Positions 40,306-51,591 are shown, numbered from the stretch's first letter. The stretch is DNA of 64,000 nt from Pseudoalteromonas lipolytica (GCF_001306915.1 NZ_LJTC01000005.1:248001-312000), one strand, 5' to 3'. Notes: a model not told the origin generated them from the letters alone. Made by a program: numbers and translations.

Positions 40306-42333
40306 TTATCGTTCGCGTACTAAACGGAAACCGATATAGTTTGCACGAAAATCTGGCGCTAAGATTAAGCGCGTTGAAACGCGTGCTAGGCTTGGAGCAA
40401 AATTCCATGCACCGCCTCGAACAGCCACATCAGACTGCCCTGACTTTTTGTTTGTCCATTCCCACACATTACCTACTGTATCGTATAGGCCGAATGCGTT
40501 AGGAGAAAACGACCCTGTTGGTGCTGCGCTCCTGTTTGACCATTCGCTTCCACACCAGCCACAGTTCGCTAAATTTTTACCAATTTCGTTACCCCAAGGG
40601 TATTCAGTTTCTTTACCTGCACGTGCAGCGTATTCCCACTCAACCTCGTTTGGTAAACGAAATAACTGGCCTGTTTGACCCGATAACCAATCTGCATACG
40701 CTTTGGCATCGTTGTAAGTTAAACAAACCGCCGGGAAATCGCTTTCTTGATCAAAACCCGGATTGCGCCAGTTTAGAGTAGCTTCCCAAACTGGTTCACC
40801 ATTTAAGTAATATGCACAGCCGCGATCTTTTTCTGCTTCTGTTTTATAGCCGGTATTCGCAACGAATTGCTCATACTCACCAACGCTTACTTCTTTGCTT
40901 TGCATTGCAAATGAATTAGCAATAGTTTTTTCTACCACTGGACGCTCATTCGCTAACCCATTGCCGTTAATGTCACCCATCTTAAATTTACCAGCGGGAA
41001 TAACTACAATGCTGGCAGAACTGGTTTTATTAACAATACTTGCAACAGGTGCTGTTACAGGTTGCTCTGGTGCTGCAGTCACTTCAGCAACAACTGGCTC
41101 AGGCACTTTAACTAGGTTTGCATTAATGGTTTGTGCTTTACGCAGATCAATTCGCGCTTTGTAGCTTTTGTAGCCACGTTTGCGAATTTCAATATTGTGA
41201 AAGCCCTTTGGTAATGACGTTGTTAACCTAGTTGCACCATAGCTCACGCCATCAATAAACACTTCATCATCATAAACATTTGAACGCAGTGTTAATTCAA
41301 CCATTTTAGATTTATTTTGATCAGGTAATGGTTCAACCTTAATTGGCTTTTTTACAGAATAATCGCTTACAGGTTGCTCATTAAAACGTGATACAGAGAC
41401 CACTTGATTATTATCCTGAGAGTTACTGAATGTTAACTGACTATCTGAATACGTTGCGTCGTAATTTGCTTGATAATTACCGGCCAAAGGCGTGCCATAA
41501 TCTGCACAAAAACGATTGTCTAAATTAAGTAGGCTACATAAACGACTGCTGTTTACATCACCGCGCATGGTCACGCTTAAATTAACGTTGTAGTTACCTT
41601 GACCACTAAAAGCACTGTTCACGACATGGCTACTTAAAATCTTAACCTGTGCACCGGCAAGGTTACGTTTCGGTTCAACTAAACGCTCTTCTGTTAAGTT
41701 AGCAAAAATCTGGTCTACAAAACGTTTAGTGGCTTTTTGTAAACCCATTTGTTGGCCGCGCTGCTCACAGGCAGCAAGCGTTTCGGTACGCTTACAGTTA
41801 ATCGTATGATTAACTTCTAGCGTGCCTTCACGTGTAAACTCGTTACGTAAACGCTCAACACGTGCTGTTGCTAACTGCTCTTTTAAACTTTCTAAGGTGT
41901 TTAACTGGGTGTGCTTTGATACACGAATTTGCTCAATGTCTTTTCTATGTGAAGCAATTGCCGCCAATTGCATCGAAATATCATCTTTGTTTTGTTTGTG
42001 ATCAACCACAGCTTTTTGATAGCGCGACTGCGCATTGCTGATATCAAGAGTTGGGTCATCAATAAGTCGGCGGTACATCTCGTTCATTGCATCTAGCGCT
42101 TGGTTTTTTTCTTTATCTAGCTCAGTTGAGCGGGCGCGCAATAATTCGAGTTGTTTTTGTAACTGACTTTCTTCTTTTAGGTGTTTTTCGAGGATTAGGG
42201 TCGAGTTATCGTATTCGGCTTGTTTTTTACTGATCTCTGATTCAATGCCAGTTACCGTAGCTGTATCTTGTGCAAATGCACTTGTCGCTAGCAAACTAAC
42301 TGAAATTAACAGAGATAAAGGAGCAATTCGCAT
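40306..42333 (-). CDS. Exported coiled-coil, PEGA and SUMF1 (formylglycine-generating-enzyme-like) protein
   Basis: About 675 residues from ATG 42333 (GGAA lies ~5 bases upstream). A signal peptide (MRIAPLSLLISVSLLATSAF|A) is followed by a coiled coil (about 30-165), a domain with Cys pairs (NCKRTETLAACEQRG), a PEGA-type surface-binding domain (VFIDGVSYGATRLTTSLPKG) and a C-terminal SUMF1 domain (VVIPAGKFKMGD to FRANYIGFRLVRER). Most bacterial SUMF1 domains are not true formylglycine enzymes but act in envelope functions; the enzyme's key Cys pair is not evident here. Its place beside mreB and its exported coiled coil suggest a cell-envelope role, which is inference. Confidence 0.85.
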   Translation of the reverse strand: MRIAPLSLLISVSLLATSAFAQDTATVTGIESEISKKQAEYDNSTLILEKHLKEESQLQKQLELLRARSTELDKEKNQALDAMNEMYRRLIDDPTLDISNAQSRYQKAVVDHKQNKDDISMQLAAIASHRKDIEQIRVSKHTQLNTLESLKEQLATARVERLRNEFTREGTLEVNHTINCKRTETLAACEQRGQQMGLQKATKRFVDQIFANLTEERLVEPKRNLAGAQVKILSSHVVNSAFSGQGNYNVNLSVTMRGDVNSSRLCSLLNLDNRFCADYGTPLAGNYQANYDATYSDSQLTFSNSQDNNQVVSVSRFNEQPVSDYSVKKPIKVEPLPDQNKSKMVELTLRSNVYDDEVFIDGVSYGATRLTTSLPKGFHNIEIRKRGYKSYKARIDLRKAQTINANLVKVPEPVVAEVTAAPEQPVTAPVASIVNKTSSASIVVIPAGKFKMGDINGNGLANERPVVEKTIANSFAMQSKEVSVGEYEQFVANTGYKTEAEKDRGCAYYLNGEPVWEATLNWRNPGFDQESDFPAVCLTYNDAKAYADWLSGQTGQLFRLPNEVEWEYAARAGKETEYPWGNEIGKNLANCGWCGSEWSNRSAAPTGSFSPNAFGLYDTVGNVWEWTNKKSGQSDVAVRGGAWNFAPSLARVSTRLILAPDFRANYIGFRLVRER

Positions 42334-42571
42334 ATATTCCATTCCCAAAAAGCGGCAATTATTTGGTCATTATTATTTTTTATAATTAAACTCTTATGCT
42401 ATGTACTTGCAAGGCAAAACACAAGCTTTGTTCAATTATTATCTCAGTTTACCTCTATTACCTTAGTTGATGCCAGTAAATAACAAAATCATTTTGGTTT
42501 AATTGACTAATTTCTATCTCTAAGACGACTTTGCTACAATTGGGCGTGTTTATTTACTAAAAAATGATACC

Positions 42572-43471
42572 GTGAATAGTTCTTTTGAATCACCAGTACA
42601 AACAATTCATCACCCCTTATTAGCGGCACGTAAAGTTCAGCTCAGCATCAAGCGTGATGATCTTATTCACCCGCAAATTAGTGGCAACAAATGGCGTAAG
42701 CTAAAATTTAACTTGCAAGCCATGCAGCAACAGAAGAAATCTGAACTACTCACTTTTGGTGGTGCATTTTCAAACCATATTCATGCCACAGCAACTGCGG
42801 GTAAACTATTTGGTTTTAAAACACACGGCATTATTCGCGGCCCTGAACTAGACGAAGCAAATCCAACACTTAACTACGCAAAGCAATGCGGTATGAGCTT
42901 ACACCCAGTAAATCGAATTACTTACCGGTTAAGGCACGACCACACTTACTTAGCACAGTTACAAGCACAGTTTCCGAATGCCTACATATTGCCAGAAGGC
43001 GGCACCAACGCAGCTGCGCTTTTAGGTTGCAAAGAGTTAGCACTGAGCCTACCAAGTTCTGATGTGATTGTTTGCCCTACTGGCAGTGGCGGTACATTGG
43101 CGGGGTTAATTGAAGGCGCACCGCAGCACACAAAGCTGTTAGGTGTCGCAGTACTGAAACAAGCGCACTACTTAATTGATGAGATAAAGCAGCTAAGTAA
43201 TAAAGCAAATCAGCAACAAAACTGGCAGCTGCTTTGCGACTTTCATGATGGTGGCTACGGAAAGTTTAGCGATAACTTGTGGCAATTTTGCCAAACTTTT
43301 AGCAAGCAACACACTATTCCGCTTGAGCCAATTTACAGCGGTAAAATGCTCTTTGCTGTATGGCAACTTATAGAGCAAGGCTACTTTGCTAAAGGTTCGC
43401 ACATCATTGCAGTCCATACAGGTGGGCTACAAGGGTTAAATGGCCTCAAGTACCGAGGACTCATTGACTAA
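42572..43471 (+). CDS. PLP-dependent enzyme, ACC deaminase/D-cysteine desulfhydrase family
   Basis: A 299-residue fold-type II PLP enzyme from a GTG start. The PLP Lys40 is in QISGNKWRKLKF, the substrate loop is FGGAFSNHIHATA, and the phosphate-binding loop is CPTGSGGTLAG. A C-terminal HTGGLQG block is typical. The family converts D-cysteine to pyruvate, H2S and ammonia, or opens 1-aminocyclopropane-1-carboxylate; the true substrate cannot be told from sequence alone. It is the only plus-strand gene between csrD and mreB. Confidence 0.88.
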   Translation: MNSSFESPVQTIHHPLLAARKVQLSIKRDDLIHPQISGNKWRKLKFNLQAMQQQKKSELLTFGGAFSNHIHATATAGKLFGFKTHGIIRGPELDEANPTLNYAKQCGMSLHPVNRITYRLRHDHTYLAQLQAQFPNAYILPEGGTNAAALLGCKELALSLPSSDVIVCPTGSGGTLAGLIEGAPQHTKLLGVAVLKQAHYLIDEIKQLSNKANQQQNWQLLCDFHDGGYGKFSDNLWQFCQTFSKQHTIPLEPIYSGKMLFAVWQLIEQGYFAKGSHIIAVHTGGLQGLNGLKYRGLID

Positions 43472-45210
43472 CTATAGGGCGTAATATCCGCCAGCTTTTG
43501 TAATGGCTCGGCAAAGTAAAAGCCTTGCGCGGCAATAACACCTAAGTTTTTTAAGGTCGCAAGTTCGTTCTGTGTTTCTACTCCAACTGCATAGACAGGA
43601 AAGTTTAGCTCTGCCCCTTTAGTAATTATTTGCTTAACAATTCTTTGTTGCTGAGCACTTGTGTCTATATTATGAATTAGCTCTAAAGCTAGCTTAATAC
43701 TACAAATGTTATTAATGCCTTTGTAGGTCGCTAGGTGCTCACTGCTGCGTACATTATCAATAACTATACCTGCCGAGAGTTTTTCTAAACACTCGAACTG
43801 TGTACTAAGCTTTTTATGCTGTTTTAAATAATCATCTTCGCTGAGTTCAAATTGCAACCTGTCGATACACTTAAAGTCATCTGTCTGCTGATTTAACCAA
43901 TCCCAAAACTCATCATTGAACCAGTTCATCGCATGCAAGTTAATACTTACCTTTAAGCTACCAGACTCATTCAACAACATCTTTTTTACTTGTAAAATTA
44001 CGGTTTTATCTAACAGTAAAACATCTTTTTTACTACTCATGTGTGGAATAAAGTGCCTAGCAGCAAGCAAACCTAAGCTTTTGTGTCGAATACGGATCAA
44101 TGCCTCATGCTGCAAAATATCGCCCGTTTGCAAGTCAAATAACGGCTGAAAAAACAACATAAAGTGTTTTTTCTTTATATACTCAAAAAGATGTTCTTTG
44201 CTATCAGCCAGCATGTTTGACTGCGTGTGACCAAAAGGTAAGCGATGAATATGCTGCCAAGCGCTTTGTTTCGCCAGTGCTAATGCCGATTTAGTAAGCT
44301 GATAAACCACTGCCTGATCAGCCCCTGTGCGGTAATTACACACACCAATTTTTATATCAGCGCGAGACAAATCACTACGGTAATTTAGACAAGCTTGATA
44401 GATAACTTGATGTAGTCGCTTTGTGTATTTATCAATTTCAGTGGCAGGTACATTATTTAAGGTGACAGCGATACCGCCAGAAGGCAGTAATTTAACAGAG
44501 CGATTTACAAGCTCACCAAAGCCTTTGGCAATCACTAATTTAAAGTAGTTATCGATATCAAGGTTAGCAGGAAACGGGCTTTTCCAAAAAAATAGTGCAA
44601 ACAAATGATTATAATTAGTTGGCACACCATATAAGATATTCAAATCTTGGTGCGCTAATGGTTTTGGAGATGTTAACTGCTTTGGCGGTGCCTCAACCAC
44701 TTGCTGCTCTTGGCTTTGTATTTGTGGCTGCTCTAAGGTTTCTAATTGCTTGAACATTTTTTTCCACCAACGGAAACCCCAATACCCAGTGCCAAGCAAT
44801 ATTAAATTTAAAAATATAAATAAGTGACTTTCAACTAACCATGAAGGCCAATGAAATAAGCGTAAATTAACAGTCTTATAGCTAAAAACCTCCTGCTCAA
44901 GATCGATGAAATTCGCAAAGTTTTGCGGAACGTCGCTAGCATTCATTGCAAAGCCTTGGCTTTTAACTAATGTGGCAATGATATCTTGCGACACAACCGG
45001 ATCAAGGTTCAGCTCATACACCTGTTTGGCTAGTTCAGTGCCTGTTCGGTGCACTTTGTCGTGTAACACATCACTTAAAAAAATATTAAAAACAACTAAC
45101 AGCAAAAATGCGGCCGCCACGTAGATGGCCTCCGGTTGCTTTATTCGTGAAGTTAAGTCTCGTTTCATTTCACAGGTTAGTTGCTTAAACATACACAAAG
45201 TGTTGTTCAA
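43468..45210 (-). CDS. csrD: CsrD/MshH-like protein with degenerate EAL domain
   Basis: About 580 residues with two membrane helices (about 30-52 and 128-148) flanking a short periplasmic part. A poorly conserved GGDEF-like segment (about 230-335) follows, then a C-terminal EAL domain (about 345-575). The EAL signature is present (HEALIRIR), but the metal motif is IDNVRSS rather than DDFG, and the KID motif reads KLA, so c-di-GMP hydrolysis is unlikely. E. coli CsrD has the same degenerate pair and lies beside mreB, where it targets CsrB/CsrC RNAs for decay. The TTG start is uncertain; ATGs lie at 45192 and 45168. Confidence 0.8.
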   Translation of the reverse strand: MNNTLCMFKQLTCEMKRDLTSRIKQPEAIYVAAAFLLLVVFNIFLSDVLHDKVHRTGTELAKQVYELNLDPVVSQDIIATLVKSQGFAMNASDVPQNFANFIDLEQEVFSYKTVNLRLFHWPSWLVESHLFIFLNLILLGTGYWGFRWWKKMFKQLETLEQPQIQSQEQQVVEAPPKQLTSPKPLAHQDLNILYGVPTNYNHLFALFFWKSPFPANLDIDNYFKLVIAKGFGELVNRSVKLLPSGGIAVTLNNVPATEIDKYTKRLHQVIYQACLNYRSDLSRADIKIGVCNYRTGADQAVVYQLTKSALALAKQSAWQHIHRLPFGHTQSNMLADSKEHLFEYIKKKHFMLFFQPLFDLQTGDILQHEALIRIRHKSLGLLAARHFIPHMSSKKDVLLLDKTVILQVKKMLLNESGSLKVSINLHAMNWFNDEFWDWLNQQTDDFKCIDRLQFELSEDDYLKQHKKLSTQFECLEKLSAGIVIDNVRSSEHLATYKGINNICSIKLALELIHNIDTSAQQQRIVKQIITKGAELNFPVYAVGVETQNELATLKNLGVIAAQGFYFAEPLQKLADITPYS

Positions 45211-45383
45211 GAACCCTATAAATACAAGGCTGTGGGGCGATTTAAAGCAATATCAGAAATATCCTATAACCAGCGCTGTCAAAAGTTTTGTAATTTTAAA
45301 CACCTAGCAAAAAGAGTTAATGAGAATTATTTTGTAATCAACACAACCCAAACAAAAGTAGTGATTACGAAGTATTGCGTAAA

Positions 45384-45416
45384 TAAAAAACCCAGCAACT
45401 AAGCTGGGTTTTAAAA
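45384..45416 (-). terminator. Rho-independent terminator of ssb
   Basis: AAAACCCAGC pairs with GCTGGGTTTT; on the minus strand it follows the ssb stop by about 30 bases and ends in a T run (TTTTTTATTT). Confidence 0.88.
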
Positions 45417-45446
45417 ATTAACTCTACAATCTAATCATATTGTGAA

Positions 45447-46139
45447 TTAGAACGGGATATCGTCATCAAAGTCGATTGGTGGTTCCATTGGATTTGATGC
45501 GCCGCCTTGTGGGGCATTTTGAGGCTTAGGAGCAAAACCACCTTGTTGAGGTGCATTGTTTTGCTGCTGACCATAACCGCCACCATATTGGTTATTGCTC
45601 TGCTGCGGCGCAGACTGCTGTTGTGGACGCTGTTGCTGCTGTGCTGGCGCAGACTGTTGCTGTGGAGCATAGCTGTTATTGCTTTGTGATTGCTGTGCAC
45701 CACCGCCGTAACCGCCACCTTGTTGCTGACCACCTTGGTAACCGCCTTGTGATTGACCACCTTGATAGCCACCGCCACCACCTTGCTGCTCACCACGACC
45801 GCCTAACATTTGCATTTGACCGCCCATGTCTACCACGATTTCTGTAGTGTATTTTTCTTGGCCTGATTGATCAGTCCATTTACGCGTTTGTAAACGACCT
45901 TCAATGTACACTTGTGAACCTTTACGAAGGTATTCACCAGCAACTTCTGCTAGTTTGCCAAATAACACGACACGGTGCCATTCAGTACGCTCTTGCATTT
46001 GCCCTGTGTTTTTATCTTTCCAGCTATCTGTCGTAGCAATGCTGATATTCGCTACGCCATTGCCATTAGGCATATAACGTACTTCTGGATCTTGGCCTAA
46101 ATTACCAACCAAGATAACTTTGTTCACACCGCGTGCCAT
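45447..46139 (-). CDS. ssb: Single-stranded DNA-binding protein
   Basis: A 230-residue SSB. The OB fold occupies residues 1-112 ([20 protein letters not shown] start, [19 protein letters not shown]). A long Gly/Gln/Ser-rich linker (about 113-215) is much longer than in E. coli SSB (178 residues in total) and contains repeated GGYQGGQ units. The acidic tip DFDDDIPF, which recruits repair and replication proteins, is intact. It is downstream of yajR by 20 bases on the same strand. Confidence 0.97.
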   Translation of the reverse strand: MARGVNKVILVGNLGQDPEVRYMPNGNGVANISIATTDSWKDKNTGQMQERTEWHRVVLFGKLAEVAGEYLRKGSQVYIEGRLQTRKWTDQSGQEKYTTEIVVDMGGQMQMLGGRGEQQGGGGGYQGGQSQGGYQGGQQQGGGYGGGAQQSQSNNSYAPQQQSAPAQQQQRPQQQSAPQQSNNQYGGGYGQQQNNAPQQGGFAPKPQNAPQGGASNPMEPPIDFDDDIPF

Positions 46140-46159
46140 GGAACTTCTCCTATAAAACG

Positions 46160-47527
46160 TTAGATTAAACCAGCCACTTTGCGTGCTTGGTCTAGGTCAA
46201 ATTCTTTATCATTAATCTTTAAATAGCTGCGATTTTCATCACAGACAACCGTTGCTTCAATTACGCCCGGTAAAGCAACAAGACGAGAAGCAAGCGCTTG
46301 TGCCTGCTGCTCTGAACTTAATTCAGTCATTAAGCTAATTATTTTACTTCTTGGTGGGACTTGCATATTCCAAGCAAGGATAAGCCATATTACCCCAACA
46401 AGTGCCGCCGCCGCAAACACTGCTTGCGCACTTAATGCTTGAGCAACGTAACCCCCTAATAAACCACCTAAAAAGGCACCAAAAAACTGCGTAGATGAAA
46501 ATACCCCCATCGCAGAACCTTTCTGGTTTGCTGGGGCAATACGCGAAACAAGTGCAGGCATGGTTGCTTCTAAAAAATTAAAAGCAATAAAGTAAACCAA
46601 CATACAAATACCGATGCCAATCACCGAATCAACCCATAACGACATCGCGAGCATACTTAAAACAAGCAGTGCGATTGAGCCAATAAAGGCTTGTTTTTCT
46701 TTTTCTTTACGGATCGCCACAATCATCATTGGTGCCATCAAGAAAAACGCTAAAAACAGCACAGGGATATATAAATACCAATGATGGTCTGCGACTAAGC
46801 CGTCTTTTATCAGTTGGCCTGGTAAGGCTACAAATACGGTAGTTAATGTAAGATGAAGCAGCATTACGCCAAAATCGAGGCGTGCTAATTGTGGGTGTTT
46901 AATCAGTTGCTTAATATCATCAAGCGTAGCAAGTGTGTCACCTTTTGGCGCCTTATTGACAGCATTAGGCACCAAAAACAACACAATTAAAATACCTAAA
47001 ATGGCCAGTCCTGCGGTAAGCCAAAATACCCCAGCAACTCCCCACGATGCAGCAACAATAGGCCCTAGTAGCATAGCAACGGCAAAGCTCATACCAATAC
47101 ACATACCAATCACGGCCATAACTTTCGGACGTTGTTCATCACGGCTTAAATCAGAAGCAAGCGCCAATAAGGCACTGGCAATCGCCCCCATGCCTTGAAG
47201 TGCACGCCCAAGCGTAACCATTTGCACAGACTCAGCGGTTGCCGCAATTACAGAGCCAAGTGCAAACACACAAAGGCCACCAATAATCACTTTTTTACGA
47301 CCAATTTTATCAGACAACCAACCCATAGGGATTTGCAGCACGGCTTGCGTTAAACCATAAGCACCAATAGCAAAGCCAATCCAAAGCGGCGAAAACCCTT
47401 CTAATTGCTGCCCATAGATAGCCAATACTGGCATCAGCATAAATAGGCCAAGCATACGGAATGCAAAGACGCTCGCCAACGAAACGGCTGCGCGTTTTTC
47501 TCGAGAGTTGAGTGAAGATGCTGTCAT
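46160..47527 (-). CDS. yajR: MFS transporter, YajR-like
   Basis: A 455-residue major-facilitator protein with about 12 membrane helices. The signature [17 protein letters not shown] lies between helices 2 and 3. A soluble C-terminal extension of about 65 residues ([20 protein letters not shown]) resembles the YAM domain of E. coli YajR. Substrate unknown; YajR is predicted to be a proton-driven exporter. It is divergent from uvrA and upstream of ssb on the same strand. Confidence 0.87.
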   Translation of the reverse strand: MTASSLNSREKRAAVSLASVFAFRMLGLFMLMPVLAIYGQQLEGFSPLWIGFAIGAYGLTQAVLQIPMGWLSDKIGRKKVIIGGLCVFALGSVIAATAESVQMVTLGRALQGMGAIASALLALASDLSRDEQRPKVMAVIGMCIGMSFAVAMLLGPIVAASWGVAGVFWLTAGLAILGILIVLFLVPNAVNKAPKGDTLATLDDIKQLIKHPQLARLDFGVMLLHLTLTTVFVALPGQLIKDGLVADHHWYLYIPVLFLAFFLMAPMMIVAIRKEKEKQAFIGSIALLVLSMLAMSLWVDSVIGIGICMLVYFIAFNFLEATMPALVSRIAPANQKGSAMGVFSSTQFFGAFLGGLLGGYVAQALSAQAVFAAAALVGVIWLILAWNMQVPPRSKIISLMTELSSEQQAQALASRLVALPGVIEATVVCDENRSYLKINDKEFDLDQARKVAGLI

Positions 47528-47689
47528 GAATTACTGATCTTGCTGTCTATTAAAATTTGAGCGTGGATTCTACCACAAGCGAAAACTAAATAATCACCTG
47601 TAAGTGATGATTTTTTCTTTGATCAAGGATTAATCTTATCGCGTATTATGAGATACTGAAAAAATAATTAGGTAATAAAACGAGATAGC

Positions 47690-50509
47690 ATGGAAAACAT
47701 TGAAGTCCGAGGCGCCCGTACGCACAATTTAAAAGACATCAGCCTAACCATTCCCCGTGATAAGCTGATAGTTATCACTGGCCTATCTGGTTCAGGGAAA
47801 TCGTCTTTAGCGTTTGATACTTTGTATGCAGAAGGGCAACGTCGTTATGTTGAGTCACTGTCAGCGTATGCACGACAGTTCTTATCACTAATGGAAAAAC
47901 CCGATGTTGATCACATCGAAGGCTTATCGCCGGCTATCTCTATCGAACAGAAATCAACGTCGCATAACCCGCGTTCAACGGTCGGTACGATTACCGAGAT
48001 TTACGATTACCTACGTTTATTATTTGCCCGTGTAGGTGAGCCTCGCTGCCCTACTCACGATTTACCGCTTGCAGCACAAACGATCAGCCAAATGGTCGAT
48101 ACGGTTTTAGCGCTTCCTGAAGGAAGTAAGCTAATGCTATTAGCGCCAGTAGTAAAAGATCGTAAAGGTGAGCACGTTAAGCTGCTTGAGCAACTCGCAA
48201 GTCAAGGCTTCATTCGCGCCCGTATCGATGGCGAAGTCTGTGACTTATCAGATCCACCGACCCTTGAGCTTCATAAAAAGCATACTATCGAGGTCGTGGT
48301 TGACCGTTTTAAAGTTAAAGATGGCCAACAACAGCGTTTAGCTGAATCATTCGAAACAGCCCTTGAGCTATCAGGTGGTATTGCCCATGTAGCGGCAATG
48401 GACGATTCACTCAGTGAAGACATGCTGTTTTCTGCTAATTTTGCCTGCCCAACGTGTGGCTACGCTATGAGTGAACTTGAGCCGCGTTTATTCTCGTTTA
48501 ATAACCCGGCAGGTGCGTGTCAAAGCTGTGATGGTTTAGGTGTGCGTCAGTATTTTGATCCAAACCGTGTTGTACAAAATCCAGAGCTAAGTTTATCGGG
48601 CGGTGCAATTAAAGGCTGGGACAAACGCAGCTTTTATTACTTTCAAATGCTGCAAGCTGTCGCAGAGCATTATAAGTTTGACCTAGAAGTGCCTTTCCAA
48701 GAGCTTAGTAAAGAGGCCAAAAAGGTAATTCTTGAAGGTTCTGGCAAAACTAAAATTGCCTTTAACTATCGTAACGACCGTGGCGACTTAATTACGCGTA
48801 ACCATGAGTTTGAAGGCGTTTTAAATAATATGAATCGCCGCTACCGTGAAACCGAGTCAAACTCAGTGCGCGAAGAGCTTGCTAAATACCAAACAAGCCA
48901 AGCGTGTCCGAGCTGTCATGGCTCGCGACTACGTGAAGAAGCTCGCCATGTATTTATAGGTCAAACAAACTTGCCAGCTATCACCACAATGAGTATTGGT
49001 GAAAGCATGGCATTTTTTGATGGCTTGAATTTAACTGGTCAGCGCGCGCAAATTGCCGAAAAAATTCTCAAAGAAATTCGCGACCGTTTATCTTTCTTAA
49101 TCAATGTCGGCCTTAATTATTTATCACTTGAGCGAAGTGCCGATACCCTTTCTGGTGGTGAGGCTCAGCGTATTCGTTTGGCAAGCCAAATTGGTGCAGG
49201 CCTTGTTGGTGTTATGTACGTACTGGATGAACCATCAATTGGTTTGCACCAACGCGATAACGACCGCCTACTAAAAACCCTTATTCACTTACGCGATTTA
49301 GGCAACACCGTTATTGTGGTTGAACATGACGAAGATGCCATTCGCGCTGCGGATCATATTATCGATATCGGCCCGGGTGCCGGTGTTCATGGCGGCCATG
49401 TTATTGCACAAGGTACCCATGACGATATTCTAGCTAGCAAAGATTCAATCACGGGTCAGTACCTCTCTGGCGAAAAGAAAATCGAAGTACCGGCGGCTCG
49501 CCATCAAACTACCGACAAATGGCTTGAGTTATTTGGTGCCACAGGTAACAACTTAAAGAACGTTGATTTACGTATTCCATTTGGCTTAATGACCTGTATC
49601 ACAGGTGTATCAGGCTCAGGTAAATCGACACTTATCAACGACACTTTATTTAAACTGGCTCATACCGAGTTAAATGGCGCAACGACCGCAGAGGCGGCAC
49701 CGTATAAGTCAATCAAGGGTCTAGAGCATTTTGATAAAGTGATTGATATTGACCAAAGCCCAATTGGCCGTACTCCGCGCTCAAACCCAGCAACTTACAC
49801 CGGTATTTTCACCGGTATTCGAGAGCTATTTGCGGGTACTCAAGAAGCCCGTTCACGTGGCTATAAAGTGGGCCGTTTTAGCTTTAACGTTAAAGGTGGC
49901 CGTTGTGAGGCTTGCCAAGGCGATGGTGTGATCAAGGTAGAAATGCACTTTTTACCTGATGTGTATGTACCTTGTGATGTATGTAAAGGTCAGCGCTACA
50001 ACCGTGAAACCCTCGAAGTACAGTACAAAGGTAAAAACATTCACCAAGTACTCGAAATGACCGTAGAAGATGCCCGTGACTATTTTGATAAAATTCCGGC
50101 TATTGCACGTAAACTGCAAACCCTAATGGATGTAGGCTTGTCGTATATTCGCTTAGGTCAAGCTGCTACTACCCTCTCAGGTGGTGAAGCACAGCGTGTA
50201 AAACTAGCTCGCGAACTTTCAAAACGCGATACAGGTAAAACCTTATATATCCTTGATGAACCAACTACGGGTTTACACTTTGCTGATATTCAGCAATTAT
50301 TAGTCGTGCTTCACCGCTTACGCGATCACGGTAATACCATTGTTGTTATCGAGCATAACCTTGATGTGATCAAAACCGCAGACTGGATTGTCGATTTAGG
50401 CCCTGAAGGCGGCTCAGGCGGTGGTGAAATTTTAATTTCTGGTACACCTGAAGACGTTGCCGATTGTGAGCGTTCACACACAGGAAGGTACTTAAAACCA
50501 TTACTATAA
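47690..50509 (+). CDS. uvrA: UvrABC system protein A
   Basis: A 939-residue DNA-damage recognition ATPase. Two ABC modules are visible: Walker [13 protein letters not shown] near residue 30 and [12 protein letters not shown] near residue 640, with two LSGGEAQR signatures. Zinc fingers include CPTCGYAM (near 255) and the CEACQGDG / CDVCKGQR pair. It loads UvrB at lesions in nucleotide excision repair. No convincing LexA box was found upstream. Confidence 0.97.
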   Translation: MENIEVRGARTHNLKDISLTIPRDKLIVITGLSGSGKSSLAFDTLYAEGQRRYVESLSAYARQFLSLMEKPDVDHIEGLSPAISIEQKSTSHNPRSTVGTITEIYDYLRLLFARVGEPRCPTHDLPLAAQTISQMVDTVLALPEGSKLMLLAPVVKDRKGEHVKLLEQLASQGFIRARIDGEVCDLSDPPTLELHKKHTIEVVVDRFKVKDGQQQRLAESFETALELSGGIAHVAAMDDSLSEDMLFSANFACPTCGYAMSELEPRLFSFNNPAGACQSCDGLGVRQYFDPNRVVQNPELSLSGGAIKGWDKRSFYYFQMLQAVAEHYKFDLEVPFQELSKEAKKVILEGSGKTKIAFNYRNDRGDLITRNHEFEGVLNNMNRRYRETESNSVREELAKYQTSQACPSCHGSRLREEARHVFIGQTNLPAITTMSIGESMAFFDGLNLTGQRAQIAEKILKEIRDRLSFLINVGLNYLSLERSADTLSGGEAQRIRLASQIGAGLVGVMYVLDEPSIGLHQRDNDRLLKTLIHLRDLGNTVIVVEHDEDAIRAADHIIDIGPGAGVHGGHVIAQGTHDDILASKDSITGQYLSGEKKIEVPAARHQTTDKWLELFGATGNNLKNVDLRIPFGLMTCITGVSGSGKSTLINDTLFKLAHTELNGATTAEAAPYKSIKGLEHFDKVIDIDQSPIGRTPRSNPATYTGIFTGIRELFAGTQEARSRGYKVGRFSFNVKGGRCEACQGDGVIKVEMHFLPDVYVPCDVCKGQRYNRETLEVQYKGKNIHQVLEMTVEDARDYFDKIPAIARKLQTLMDVGLSYIRLGQAATTLSGGEAQRVKLARELSKRDTGKTLYILDEPTTGLHFADIQQLLVVLHRLRDHGNTIVVIEHNLDVIKTADWIVDLGPEGGSGGGEILISGTPEDVADCERSHTGRYLKPLL

Positions 50510-50521
50510 AAAGGATATTGC

Positions 50522-51577
50522 GTGCGTAGGTATTTAAAAATTGCAAAATGGCGCGCTAATAAACAGTTTCAACAACAGCAACGTAGCTGGCAGCCTCATA
50601 AAACGAGGCTGGTTGAACAGTTAAAAGCCATTTGGTTTAACTTAAGTACCGCGCAAAAGCTCTATCTTTTAGCATTAAGCAGCCTGATTGTTCTGCAATC
50701 GGGCTGGTTAAGTGCCACCATCACCATTATTGCGCTTGTTATTGAGTTTTGGCCCAAGTTTAACCAACTTTGGCACTCGCTTGCCGGCAAAGCACTGATT
50801 TTAATCTTCTATGCCAGTATCGCTAATTTTGTGTTGGCTGGTGCAAGCGGCATAGTTAATGATGTAACTCATGTCTCAGCTAGTCACTTTAACTACACAC
50901 ATAACTTTGCCACCCTGTTATATTTACCACCTTGGGCAATGGGAATAACCCTAGGTACTTTATTGTTATTTCAACTTTTTTTACCTTTTTATATTTTTGT
51001 TTTATTGCTGATAAAGCCATTTGGCTCTGAGCGAGTTAAGTTTATTAGTCAAAGCTACTCACCATTATTAACCGCCATTGTACGCTTTGTTTTAGCGTCG
51101 GTAGTCTTTATTAACTTAATTTCATTTCTTGATGATAAGCCACCTGAAGAAGTGCTCGACAATATGGTCAGCACCTTTGTGGATAGTAAAGTCATTGCCA
51201 AGGAATCAGGTGAAGAACAGCAAAAAGCAGTCGAAGAACTTGGTAAAAAGCTCGAGCAACAACTTCCTGAAAATACACAAAGCTCAGCCCCAAGCCAAGA
51301 CGTAGATGTAGAAGTTGACGGCGAAACCGCCGAAAACCTTCGTCAGTTTCTAGATACCAAAGGTTACTTTGAACGTAGCAAACGTTTAATTGCCATGTTT
51401 GCTTACAGCTTTGAAGCCGATAGTTATTCACGCTGTTTAAAAGCAGAAAACAGTAAATCCGTTGAGCTGAATGATTATGAGATTGTGCAAGTAACCCCTG
51501 ATCACCATGCTGAGTATGGCTATCGATTTGAAGTCATTGCGTGCGACTCGCCAGGCGTTACCCCAGTAGAAAAATAG
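50522..51577 (+). CDS. Membrane protein of unknown function downstream of uvrA
   Basis: A 351-residue protein from a GTG start with AAAGGA before it, 12 bases after the uvrA stop, so co-transcription is likely. Helices are visible near residues 47-75, 90-110, 143-165 and 190-205. A polar C-terminal third (about 215-351) includes a Glu/Gln-rich stretch and a YGYRFEVIACDSPG end. I do not recognise the family. Confidence 0.7.
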   Translation: MRRYLKIAKWRANKQFQQQQRSWQPHKTRLVEQLKAIWFNLSTAQKLYLLALSSLIVLQSGWLSATITIIALVIEFWPKFNQLWHSLAGKALILIFYASIANFVLAGASGIVNDVTHVSASHFNYTHNFATLLYLPPWAMGITLGTLLLFQLFLPFYIFVLLLIKPFGSERVKFISQSYSPLLTAIVRFVLASVVFINLISFLDDKPPEEVLDNMVSTFVDSKVIAKESGEEQQKAVEELGKKLEQQLPENTQSSAPSQDVDVEVDGETAENLRQFLDTKGYFERSKRLIAMFAYSFEADSYSRCLKAENSKSVELNDYEIVQVTPDHHAEYGYRFEVIACDSPGVTPVEK

Positions 51578-51591
51578 CGCAGCAATCTATA

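Noticed and set aside
45431..45847. Alternative frames within ssb on both strands
   Set aside because: They are shadows created by the repetitive Gly/Gln codons of the SSB linker.
47580..47690. LexA (SOS) box upstream of uvrA
   Set aside because: CTGTAAGTG at 47598 lacks the matching CAG half at the right spacing.
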